From Oehlia diaphana (taxonomy: Eukaryota; Glomeromycota; Glomeromycetes; Glomerales; Glomeraceae): a DNA stretch of 51,976 nt. This document shows, one piece after another, positions 21,964-33,900 of the stretch. The stretch is taken from NCBI GenBank assembly GCA_003833135.1, contig QZLH01000489.1:1-51976 (forward strand), given 5' to 3'. A program made the position numbers and the translations under genes. The notes under the pieces are model-generated. The model ran no database searches and had not been told where the DNA came from. It was given only the letters and a program-made list of their open reading frames with translations. Position 1 is the first letter of the stretch. The number at the start of each line of letters is the position of its first letter.

Positions 21964-23478
21964 CTATTTCTTTATAACCTGAAATACTTCATAATCTTCT
22001 ATTTGAAATTTACTTTCAGCTCTTATCATTTTTTCATAATGCACACATCCACAGTAACTTGTATCATAATTTGTTGATTCATTAGAAGCACGTATGATAA
22101 TATCTCTGCCAAAAAATGGACCATCGGCTCGACAATAACAAACTGCAAATTCTGCTGTGTCTCGTATGTTACTAAAAATTGCATCTTTAATATTTTTATT
22201 TTTAAAAGAAAATATAAAACTATCTTTAGTTTTACCCTTATTATCAGAAGTTTCCCAAGTTATAGGGTTGTATCCACCAATAATCTCTTCTGATCCTTTT
22301 ACTTTGATAAAAGTAACAGTATTAGGTTTACCATTACATAATTGATGAAATTTTTTAGGAGTAAATCCATCTCGACTTCCTCTTAATAATAATTGAAATT
22401 TGTATGGTAAATATAATTCTCTTAAATGATCAAATTTTCCATTAATAATGATAACTGTTTTATCAATCCATCTTGAAACAGCTGAAACAAGAACTAGATT
22501 AACAATTTCTGAATCAATAATTCTCTCAATTTTAATACTTCTAGGAAGTAAAATATTGTCAGCTGGTTCAGTATCAGGATCCACATGAGAATTTAATAAA
22601 TTTTCATAAACTTGGTGGTTTAAGAGCCCTTTATAAGGATGAACATTTTGTAAAAATTCTTTGGATGATAAACTAAAAAATCTAATCCAAGGTAAACAAT
22701 GTTGTAAAGTATTTTTCATTGTTTTAAAATCATCATCTGATAAGTCATTAAGATCTAACGTAGGATTTTGTGCAAGACCCCATTTCAATACATGTTCCCA
22801 GACCTCAATCTCTTTCATTTGCAAATCATCTCTTTTAATGAGTTGCACTAAAGATTTTTCAGGAAGTGAAGTGAAATCAAGTGATTTAAATACTTTCTCT
22901 GGAGATTTTGCCATAAGATCTGTACAGAATTGTTGAATTTCTGATAAAGAATTGTATTGCAAACTTGTTCGATGAATGAATTCAAAGTGTTGCTCCATCC
23001 ATTCGGATTCATTTTCAATCAAATATTTTTGTAAATAATCAATTAATTCTTGAAGAAATAGTTCATCTGCTGCCAATAAAATTTGAAAAATTTGGGAAGC
23101 ATTTTGTTTATTCAATGAAAGAATACCACCATAAATATACCTATATTAAAATATTAATTATCTCAATATATAATAAGTAATACACGTTGAAATTACTACC
23201 TCTAATATTTATTAAGTTTACCTTAAAATAATTTGAAAAACTTTTGGTGATATATTCGGTAACTTGATATTGGTTAAAACATTGTCTTTATTCTGCTTCT
23301 TATTAGAATCCAAAACTCGTTGTAAGTATGGAGAACGAGAAAACAAAATACTCTTGTGTGAACGAAATATTTTCACATTAGAATCTTTGCCAACTTCAAC
23401 TGTAATGTCGTAATATTCATTATTATCCAATAATTCAATAAAATTTTGACTTAGTTTTGAAAAAAAATGTGTCGACAT
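21964..23478 (-). CDS. BTB-BACK-TLDc domain protein (copy F)
   Basis: The model is complement(join(21964..23140, 23222..23478)), 477 aa. The intron runs GTAAACTTAATAA...AATATAG. BTB: MSTHFFSKLSQNFIELLDNN, then YYDITVEVGKDSNVKIFRSH. BACK-like: MKEIEVWEHVLKWGLAQNP. TLDc: LLLRGSRDGFTPKKFHQLCN, SEEIIGGYNPITWETSDN, SFIFSFKNKNIKDAIFSNI. It ends DYEVFQVIKK. It is fully open. From about VLVSAVSRW to the SNI segment it is nearly identical to copy G, while its first half is closer to copy E. Cys-rich text CYCRADGPFFGRD replaces the CGSQNGPDFADI segment of copy E. Confidence 0.93.
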
Positions 23479-24600
23479 ATTATAAAAAAACCGAAATTAA
23501 TATGGTAAAAAAAAAAAAAAATTAGTAAATTTATAAAGTTTTTCTCTTACTTTTTTAGTAATGCAATCAATTCATATTTGGTTAAATTAAAGATCAATGT
23601 AAATTCTTTCCAAATAAAAATTGTTACGTCATCAGAAAAATCAAATGCAACTTTATCACGTGAATATTTGCAACTTTTTTTACTTTTTCGTTTTTTTATA
23701 ATTTAGATAGTTTTATTATTTCTTTTTCCAGCTAATCTACGATATAGTCTAGACATTAGGTCCTTTAATTTTTAATAACAGCTAGGACAACTCCGTTAGG
23801 GGGTTGGATGTTACCTTTGGTATAGTTTATTTCACTATTTGTAATGGTGCTAACTTACAGGGATTTCCTTGTTATCACCCCAGTCTACGTCTATATTGAA
23901 TAAAATTAAACTAAAAAAATTTGTCTGACATCTCCGCATAAATAATTATAATTGTGTAACTTGAAATCCAATTAAAACCCGTGACATCCTCATTTATGGT
24001 CCAAAACTATTCGATCCTCCAATAGACTAATCCAATTTCGGTTAAAATATGTTTTTTCTCGTTTTTTTCCCGTTTACGTTTAATTTTTTTTCCAAACTGA
24101 ATTTTTTATTAAATAATCCTATTGTTTCGGTTTTTTAAGACCGATTCTTTTATATTATTTTTTTTTTTTTCGATCTTTTTTAGACCGTATTGTTATTTTT
24201 TTTTTTCACTTTTTTTTGAACCAAATTATTGTCTTTTTTTTCTTCAGAATTTTTTTTCGGTACTTATTTTTTTTTCGGATTCCTTTTTTTTCGGAAATTT
24301 CCCTTTTTTAAACCGATTTCTTTCTTTATTTTTCTTTCTCCCCAAATTTTTTTTGAATTTTTTTTTCTTCCAAATTTTTTTATTATTAACGTTAAATAAA
24401 GAAATAAATAATATAATAAATATATAAATATTTACAAATTATTATTTTTTTAAAAAATCAATGTAACGTATGAAAATTGACCGACGCTGATAAAAAGATG
24501 ATTAAGATTTTTTCAATTAAATTGAACGCTGGATAAATAGTTTGATTTTCAAATTCATAAAAATCAAAAAAAAAAAATTGGTATTTTTACAATATTTTAT
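23479..24600. other. Intergenic with T-rich stretch
   Basis: Leader of copy F, then A/T-rich sequence. At 24120-24400 the plus strand is T-rich with TTTTTTTTCGG-like units, and the 101-codon frame there is almost only Phe, Leu and Ser and is rejected as a gene. Nothing else is recognised. Confidence 0.5.
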
Positions 24601-24608
24601 AATTAATT

Positions 24609-25355
24609 CGTGATCCGTCTCCAAACCAGTGAAATCTACTAATACATTTTGGGAATTATTTTGCAAATTAATTTAGTGGGAAATTCAGATAAGAGCAATA
24701 GATATAGCAATCAGGAAATGTGAAATGAACTTACAAATTAGTAGAGAAAGTAGTTTAGAAGAACTGGCATTCCAAAAGTATCAACTATTCAAAATTACTA
24801 GATACACCGCTCAATATAAGCAAAATATAGTACGATAAAGTTAGACAACCTGTGTTTAATAGAAATAAATATTTTTGTTTTTTCTTGTTTATAACCTTTA
24901 AATAAATTATTTACCAGCATATAAATAATATTTTAATAAAAAAATATCAATTTATGGCATTTTTATAGGCCGGAATCCAGCGTTGCTAAAGAAAAAATTT
25001 TTTAACTAATCGTTCAATGTAAAAATTTTTGATGGTCCCTAGGTTTTAAGCAATTGGTTACACTATTTTTCAGCCGAGTTGCAATACAAATTTGGCTGGT
25101 TACTATTTAGGCAATATCGCCAATTTGTATAACAACGTAACCTTAAATGGCAAGTATATGTTGATCAAACTTGTGATATCAATATTTGACGATGCAAATT
25201 TATTATTCAATATACTCAGAACATTATTATATAACACTTAAATGGCTTTTGAGCTGATTTGCCCCGAATTTATTTTTTTTTAAGTGATAATTAATTTGTA
25301 AGACCAGTTCCCCGAAATTTATTAGTAGTTTTCACTGGTTCGGAGACGGAACACG
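24609..25355. mobile_element. 747-bp inverted-repeat element
   Basis: The left end CGTGATCCGTCTCCAAACCA and the inverted right end CGTGTTCCGTCTCCGAACCA match. Similarity extends inward through GTGAAA and CTACTAATA, about 45 bp including the flanking A/T. AATTAATT lies outside both ends (24601-24608, 25356-25363), an 8-bp direct repeat that is also palindromic, so it cannot be told apart from terminal sequence. There is no transposase frame. It may be a hAT-like non-autonomous copy. Confidence 0.8.
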
Positions 25356-25363
25356 AATTAATT

Positions 25364-25590
25364 AATTGAAGAAATTGTTGATTTAGTAATAGATTATTAT
25401 AACCAAATCCATATCCGAAATTCTTTAAATAATCACCAGATTTTTGAATAAAGATTTTAAATTCAAATGGTTTAGTTAAATTAATAATTTATCGAGTAAA
25501 ATGAATATCAAAAGAATAATAATGAATAAAATGAACAGATTCTCTAATACATTTAATTGTTCAAATATTTTTTCTAGGTTGATTAGAAGT
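25364..25590 (-). pseudogene. Unidentified decayed coding fragment
   Basis: The reverse strand reads ESVHFIHYYSFDIHFTR, a stop, LTKPFEFKIFIQKSGDYLKN and FGYGFGYNNLLLNQQFL in near-continuous frame, ending next to the 747-bp element. The composition looks protein-coding rather than random, but the family is not recognised. The element may have inserted in or next to it. Confidence 0.4.
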
Positions 25591-25980
25591 TTAAGATTGA
25601 CGTAATATGAATAATAAGAAATAATTTTAAAATTTATAATTAATTTAAAAATATTTGTAATATATTCATAATATTAAAGTTTTTTCGAAAATATTTCAAA
25701 AAAAAAACAATCAATTTTATTTATAATTATTTTTTCACAATTCCTTAATTAATCCGAATTTCATCATTCTATACAAACTTCAAATCATTAGTATAAATAG
25801 CTACATTATTGTAAATATAATTTATATTATTCTAATATTATAAATATAATTTAATACATATTGTTTTATTATTTTCTGTTAACTCCTAATTATAAACAAA
25901 AAACTACTGTAACCATCTTTAATTTACTTAATATTACATTATGATACTAAAAATTTTTCTATTTAAACAAACTCATTGGT

Positions 25981-26010
25981 CCCGATGCGAAGCAACGGGC
26001 TACTGCTAGT
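25981..26010 (+). mobile_element. Helitron-type 3' terminus
   Basis: CCCGATGCGAAGCAACGGG folds into a short hairpin (CCCG/CGGG and TGC/GCA around one mismatch). TACTG follows a few bases later and then CTAGT. A hairpin a few bases before a CTRR-T end is the Helitron 3' hallmark. The 5' end (TC) and the extent to the left cannot be fixed. Confidence 0.65.
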
Positions 26011-26405
26011 TCTTTCTGAGTTTATTATTAAAGTCGCCTAAACTTTTCTTTTCAAATAGAGAACTGATCAAAATCAGTCATTATCCTGAAAACAATGTTA
26101 TGTTAAATACGTAATTTTTTAGCAATTAATATCTACAAGAATTGATAATAATTTTACGAGATTTGTAAAAAACAACGAACAATTTTTCGTAGTTGAGCAA
26201 GTTTGGAGAAATGTAACGGTTATATAACCTACAGAATTTTCAGTATATTTTTAATTTTTTTCTAAATAAACTTACGAAATTAGAGAAATTATTTTTCGCA
26301 ATTTAATAACTAGTAAAATTTATTTATGAAAAGGTGATGCACCAAATAAAAAACAATTCAATAATTTGCTCATTTATCTTATTATCTAAAATAAAAATAC
26401 CGTAT
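26011..26405. other. 3' flank of copy G
   Basis: This is the homologue of the flanks at 16440-16720 and 21761-21962, with ATGTAACGGTTATATAACCT at about 26213. No gene is seen. Confidence 0.5.
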
Positions 26406-27917
26406 TCATCTTTCTACAATCTGAAATACTTCATAATCTTCTATATTAAAGTTATCTTCAGTATCTCTTATCATTTTTTCATAATAATTCTTTCTATAGC
26501 AAATCGTATTATAGTTTGTAGATTCATTAGAGGAACACATGATTAGATCTCTGCCAAAACATGGTTCGTCAGCTTGACAATAACAAAATGCAAAATTTGC
26601 TGTGTCTTGTATGTTACTAAAAATTGCATCTTTAATATTTTTATTTTTAAAAGAAAAAATAAAACTATCTTTAGTTTTACCCTTATTATCAGAAGTTTCC
26701 CAAGTTATAGGGTTGTATCCACCAATAATCTCTTCTGATCCTTTTACTTTGATAAAAGTAACAGTATTAAGTTTACCATTACATAATTGATGAAATTTTT
26801 TAGGAGTAAATCCATCTCGACTTCCTCTTAATAATAATTCAAATTTGTATGGTAAATATAATTCTCTTAATTGATCAAATTTTCCATTAATAATAATAAT
26901 CGTTCTATTAATCCATCTTGAAACAGCAGAAACAAGAACTAAATCAACAAATTTTGAATCAATAATTCTCTCAACTTTAATATTTCTAGGAGGTAAAATA
27001 TTATCAGTTGGTTCAATATCAGGGTCCATATGAGAATTTAATACATCTTCATAGAGTTGATTACTTAAAAGCTTTTCATATGGACGAACTTTTAAGAATT
27101 CTTTAGATGATAAACTAAAAAATCTAATTAAAGGTAAACAATGTTGTAAAGTATTTTTCATATTTTTGAGATCGTCATCTGACCAAATTTTGGGATCTGC
27201 AATTAGGGTTGAATTTTTTGCAAGTCCCCATTCTAATAAATGTTCCCAAACCTCGATTTCTTTCATTTGTAAATCATCTCTTTTAATAAGTGATATTAAA
27301 GATTTTTCAGAAAGTGAAGTAAAATTAAATGATTTAAGTATTTTTTCGGGAGTTTGAGCCATTAATTTTGTACAAAATTCTTGAAGATCTAATAAATTAT
27401 TAGATGTTGAAATAATTTGTTGAGTAAATCCAAAATTTTGCATTATCCACTCTGACTTATTTTCAATTAAAAATTTTTGTAAATAATTAACTAATTCTTG
27501 AAGATGAAGTTCATCTGCGGCGGCCAAAATTTTAAGAAAATCTGGAGTGTCATGTTCATTCAAAGAAAGAATACCACCATAAATATATCTAATATAACAA
27601 AAATTTAATAAATATTAGAAAAATAACATATTATCAACCATAATTCATATTAAATTTACTTACTCTAAAATATTTTGAAATATTTCTGATGAAATATTTG
27701 GTAATTTAATATGAGTTAATATATTATCGTTGTTCTTTTTATTTGAAGCTGAAATTCGTCGTAAATATGGAGAACGGTAACACAAAATATTCATATGAGC
27801 ACGAAATATTTTTACGTTAGGATCCTCACCAACTTCAATTGTAATATCATAATATTCATCATCTTTTAATAATTCAATATAATTTTGACTTAATTTCGAA
27901 AAAAATTGAGTAGTCAT
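26406..27917 (-). CDS. BTB-BACK-TLDc domain protein (copy G, mosaic)
   Basis: The model is complement(join(26406..27588, 27664..27917)), 478 aa. I start at MTTQFFSKLSQNYIELLKDD, as in copy A, rather than at an upstream in-frame ATG that adds Phe/Lys-rich residues. The intron GTAAGTAAATTT...TATTAG restores EYIYGG. BTB: YYDITIEVGEDPNVKIFRAH. BACK: IMQNFGFTQQIISTSNNL, LQMKEIEVWEHLLEWG. TLDc: LLLRGSRDGFTPKKFHQLCN. Residues 1 to about 255 follow copy A, while the remainder (from VLVSAVSRW) follows copy F almost exactly. The switch is near 26,950-27,000. It ends EDYEVFQIVER. Frames are intact, so it is probably expressed. Confidence 0.93.
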
Positions 27918-28389
27918 TTTTTTATTTTTAAAGAAAAAAGAATAAAGTTTAACAAAATCCATAATTGTTTAATTTAAATATTAACGTGCATTGCGTCACC
28001 TACAACTTGTTTTAACGTTTCACTAATTACTAAATAAATACTGATCTATTTTTTTTAATTATTTATTACTAAAAAGATTTTCTTGATTTAATATAAAGAT
28101 TAGATAAGGGGAATAGTTTAGAAATTTTTGGGCTATGATAATGAAATGAAAGGATTAAACATTCAAACTAATTAAAAATAATAGAATATTTAATAATCAG
28201 AAAATTTTCAAATTTTTAAAATGATAACCAATCATGCAAACAAAATTTTGCGCAAAACATTGTCGAATACCGCAAATTATCACGTCATTAAACTTAGATT
28301 CGGTACACAATCAATTCTAATTTCTTTTTATTTGTAATGAAATACTGTTCGCAATTAAACTATCATAAAAGTATAAGAATTTTATTAAT
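27918..28389. other. 5' flank of copy G
   Basis: A/T-rich leader and spacer. No recognised element. Confidence 0.4.
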
Positions 28390-28700
28390 TCTCATTTAAC
28401 AGAACAACTTTTTTATAAAGAATATTACAATAATCTGTAGAATCACTAGAAGCAATACCATGTTGACGAATATAATTCAATGCACAATCAACTTTTTCTA
28501 TATTAAACATAATTGTATCTTTAGTATTCTTATTTTAAAAAAAAAATATAACTGTTCATGAAGATTCTCATATTAGCATGTATCCACCAAGAATTTCTTC
28601 CATTCCTTTTACTTTATACAAAGCGAATAGTATTACATAATTCATTAAATTAATTGTAATCGTTTATATTTGAAATTTCTTTACGATTACATAATGTGGT
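28390..28700 (-). pseudogene. TLDc pseudogene fragment
   Basis: Leftward reading with shifts gives ELCNTIRFV, VKGMEEILGGYM, then FKNKNTKDTIMFNIEKVDCA and SSDSTDYCNILYKK. This matches the second half of TLDc in the intact copies. There is no BTB or BACK part. A poly-A run and stops show decay. Confidence 0.75.
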
Positions 28701-30994
28701 CACGGCAGTTACTGCGCATTGAGCCATCGCTAAGATCTTGAAGTTTCTGTAAAGTTAGTTCTAATAGTAAAATATTCCAAAGAATTGAATCTATTCCCGG
28801 TGATGTATTGACTCGAAGTATAAATCCTGTAACTCATTAACCTAAAAATAACGTTATCGTGAAATTTGTAGGTGTTATACGATAATTTAACAATTTACAT
28901 CTATGTGATTCAGGTATAAGTTTTATGGGCAAGGAGTGTTATTTTACTTAACTAATTTTTTTTATTGTTAGGAATATTTTAGAAACGCATCAGAACTTTA
29001 CTTAAGGACATTTGTTCTTGGATTTTATACATGAATTTTATGGTTGGGAGTAGTTTATTTTTTATTAAGAATACTTCAGAAATTTTAAGTTTTTTTTGAG
29101 ACGTTTGAATGAAAATATAAAGATAAACAAAGTAAGAAATGAGACGAAATCAAAATAAATAAAAAATTAAGGTTCGATTACGAATAAAAAAAATTAAAAA
29201 TTACATCTGTTGAAATGCCAACTGAATTCAATAATTTGAACGTAGTTTATAATAAAAGTAAGAAATGAAAATGGGAATGGAGATGAAATTAAAATAAAAA
29301 AAAATGAAAGTATAAAAACTCACCCGATCATGAATAAAAATATAATCTAAAATAAAGGCAAGTAACCGTAAATGAAAATTAAATAAAGTACATATTTTTA
29401 TCATTATCAGATTATTTGAATGAAAAAATAATATAAATCATTATAAAAATATAAAATATATATATATAATAAATAACACAATAATTTAAACACAATCTGC
29501 ATCTTAGATTCATAATAAAAGAAGGGAAAAAAATAACGCCTAAAAAAAATAAATTTAGTAATATGTAGAGACCAAAATAATATTAAAGCCAACAAATAAA
29601 GTTTAAAGAGAGTTGTAAATACAAAAATATATTATTAACTAGTGGAAATAATCAAATATTATTTATTACACAATTATTTACTTCTTTTATTAGTAAAAAT
29701 TCAATTTATTTACATTTTACGCAAAAATGTATCGTCTTGAGGTTAGAAAAACTTTTCCTCTCGTAAAATTGCATATATCTCCAGTGTCAACCCACTACTT
29801 TTGTACCTACTTTTAAAATGCTTTAAAAAGCTAACATAAAATAATGGTATTCATTAGTAATTCTTATCATTCTGACTGATTGAAAACGTATAGTATATTG
29901 TCAGGTATGTTAATATGAATTCTTTATAAGACATTAAAAACAATAACTTTTAAACATAGATTATGCATTGTTTTTTTAAAAAAAAAATAAAATAAAATTT
30001 ATTATAAATAATTTTAAATTTCATATTATTTTCATAATTATTTTATTAAAAGTAAGAAAGAAAGAGAAGTAAAAGAGTTAGTAAAACTATAAATGTATGA
30101 CGTAATTTATTTCAATGTACCAAATGTACTAAATGTGTGCATATATTGTGAGTTTTCTTTATTATATCAATCAATTATAAAATGACTAATAAGTAACTCG
30201 TAATATATAGTTAATTACCAACGCATCATTCTATTGTATGAACACTAGGGACCTCACTATCAATATCCCCAAAAATATCCCAAATCTTCGATGATGAGTA
30301 TAATAATTTGAACAAATTAAATAGATTTCCCACAAAGAGGATACAATAAAAGTACAAATTTTATTAATACCAATACAATTCAATAGAATAACATCAAAGA
30401 ATTTTTGCTTGCAATGAATTAACTTACTCTAATACTGTAATGCATAGCCAATTTCTTAACATACCATAACCTGGCTTACTTTAGCCTCATATCTTAACTA
30501 TTCTCTAGTATGATTGAATTTTGTTATATATTTTCGTTTACTTCAACTAGAACAAATTGAATCAATGTAGAATTAAGGATAACTTGGTTGAGGTTATCTT
30601 AAGGTATTTGATTTTGTGAGTAATAATAATAGTTTCTCTGTGTACATAGTTATACCATGAGTACTAAGAGACAAGTCTATTTAGTTTAGAATAATCAATT
30701 ATAGGGACGAAAGAGATGGGTTTTTAAAAATTTATTGAAATGTTTACTCGCTTAATGATCCTTTATTGAAACCTTTTGATAAACAAAACAAAAAAAATAT
30801 AAAAATACTGTATAGTTATAATTTAATAAAAAATCTCAAAATTCCTAGAACTATGCTATAACAGATAATGTTCAATAAATTTTAGAATGTATATTCAGTT
30901 CATATATTTTGTTAAATACAATACTTATTTTCACTTCAATGATGAATCAATAGCTATTTATGAACTGTACTATAATCCATCAATATGGTTAAAT
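28701..30994. other. A/T-rich intergenic, nothing recognised
   Basis: About 2.3 kb without a supported gene. A 62-codon minus frame at 29407-29595 is hydrophobic and unsupported. The 200 bp before 30995 would be the 3' untranslated region of the coiled-coil gene. Confidence 0.4.
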
Positions 30995-33900
30995 CTAAAC
31001 TGTTGCTAAATTTTTTAATTCTTTTTTTTCTTGGTCTAATTCTAATTTCAATTCATTCAAATTTTTTCTTAATGAATTTATATCTTCTGTCATTATATTA
31101 GAATTTAATCGAATTCTGATTCCTTCCTGAGAATTAGTAGCAAATTTAAAAATTTTGTATTTATCAAGATTAAAAGAATTCAACTTAAAAATATCCTCAA
31201 TCATAAGGCTAATTTCCAACTCTTTATTTTCCTGAACAATTTTCTTTAAGGAATAATAATTTGTGTTCAACTCTAATAATCCATTATTATATTTTATAAG
31301 AATACTTTGAAATTCTCTAGTATATTTGTCAATCAATTTAGAAATTTTCATATCTCTGATAGAACCTATAGTATATTTTTCCTTATTAATAGAACTTTCT
31401 AGATGATTACAGCAATTTTGTAGTTTTTTAATAGCTTCATCTCGCAAAGTTAGGAAATCACCCTTAACTTTCAGAAAATCATTGACTTGATTGAGAACCT
31501 GGTTTTTTCTATTGGCATTATAAGAAGCTGATGTTCTTGATAATTCTTGTTGGAGTTCATTCATCTCCTTTTGTTTAGCTTCTTTTTCTTTATGGATTTC
31601 CTTAGTATTTTTTCCTCTAGTTAATTTATTTAATAATTCCTTTTCAATTTCACTCAATTCTTTTCTTTTATCTTGTAGCTTTTTAATACGCTCTTGATCA
31701 AGGTTAATCAGTCTTTGTTCTAATTCATTTATTTTATCTTTTTTAATCTGTAAAGCTTGAGTTAATTGCATTTTGATTTGTTCTTCAATGATTAAATTTT
31801 GTTCCAATTGAGCAATTTCTTTTTCTAACTTGGCTTTCAATTCAGTAGTAAGCTTTTGATCCTGTAAAAAATCACTCACCATATTTTGCAACCTGATTCT
31901 TCCTTGTTCTATTTGTTCATAATTAACTTGAAACTGATTTAAACTATTTTCTAATTGCTCTTTTTGCTCAATTAAACTTTCTTTGTAAGATTTTGATTCT
32001 TGAATATTAGCTTTTATTTGAGCTAATTTTTCTTGCAATTTAGTTTCATCTTGCTTTAACTGGCTAATTTGACCTTGAACTTGCTGGTTAATTAGTTTAT
32101 TTTGTTCTAACTGTTCAGTTAAATTGATTAAATTGCCAGCTAAACTTTGCTTTTCATTTTGCATGTCAATAATTTGGGTTTGTAAAATATTTTCTTTTTC
32201 TGCAAATTTTTTAATCTGTTTAGCTAAATTAAGCCTCAGATTTTGATTATTATTTTGTTCAAATTTAAAATTCCTTTGTTGTAAATCAAATAAATTATTC
32301 TTTAACTTAATGTTTTCTTCTTCTGTTTGAATTAATTGATTTTTAAATTGAGAATTTCTTTGTTGTAAATTAACTAACTCATTTTGAGAACTTTGATAAT
32401 AAGTTTCAGCAATCTTTTCTAATTTAAGATTTTCTTCTTCTGTTTGAATTAATTGATATTTAAATTGAGAATTTCTTTGTTGTAAATTAACTAACTCATT
32501 TTGAGAACTTTGATAATAAGTTTCAGCAATCTTTTCTAATTTAAGATTTTCTTCTTCTGTTTGAATTAATTGATTTTTATATTTAGAACTTCTTTGTTGT
32601 AAATTAACTAACTCATTTTGAGAACTTTGATAATAAGCTTCAGCAATCTTTTCTAATTTAAAATTTTCTTCTTCTAATTGAATTAATTGATTTTTAAATT
32701 GATTTTGCTGAGATTTTAATTCTTGAATAATGGTTTCTGTTTGGACTAATTTATCTTGCAAATTATTTTTTTCTTGATTTAACTGACTGATTTGTTTTAA
32801 CTGTTCAGTCAGCTTACCATCTAAAGCTTGCTTTTCATTTTGCAGGTTTGCAATTTGGGTATTTTGTAAAGTTGAATTTTGTTGTAAATTAACTAATTCC
32901 ATTTGAATATTTTGTAATTCGATTTTAGAACTTTTATATTTTTGATTTAATTTAAGGAATCCTTGTAAACCTTCTAGAATTCCATTTAATTCTTCACTAG
33001 TAAAATCAAGTAAATGACTTGTATAGCATGCTTTTGGATGAGATTTCACAATATAGTTATTATGCTCAATTGGTGCATTTATAAATTCCATAATATTGCT
33101 TTTTAATTCTTCATTAATATCTTTAATTTTCTTATTTGAAGGACAAAAAATCCAATCTGTAATAATATTTAAAACTTCTTTAGAAGATGGCCTTTTTAAC
33201 GGATCTTCATCCCAGCATTTTTTCATTAGATCTACATAACATAGTGGAGTATTTTCAATAATTTCAGGACGTTCACCTTTATAAATACTTAAAGCAAGTT
33301 GAAGATCATGTGCTTTATCATTAAATGGGTGAATTTCAGATGTAAATTCCCACATAATTATAGAAAAACTATATATATCACTAGCTTGAGTGTAAGGTTG
33401 ACCTCTTAAAATTTCAGGTGCTATAAATGGTAAAACTCCATAGATATTATTTTCTTTAAAAAAGATTTTGCAAGTCGATATAATCCTAAATAATCACTAA
33501 TAAAAATTCCATATATATTTTCATTATATTTGTTACATAAAATATTACCATTATGTAAGTTATAATGAATAAGATCTTTTTCATGAATATCATTAAGACC
33601 GTTAATAATTTGATACAAATAAAATAATTTTTGTTTCCAATTTTTTGTTATTTCTTTTAAACATCTTTTTAAACTACCCTTATTAGTATACTCCATTATT
33701 AATACATAATTCAAAGTATATGGATCTTTTGTAAATCCGTATAATTTAATAATATTATTTGAATAAACAATTTTCCACTATAAAAAATAATATTTATTAG
33801 TAAGATAGTATTATAAATTATAATATTAAAAAAAATTAATATTTAATCATACTTCATTTAAAAATTCATTTAAACTTTCATCTGAATTATTAAGATAATC

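Noticed and set aside
24122..24427. 101-codon Phe-rich frame
   Set aside because: Product of poly-T sequence; no conserved motif and no splice signals.
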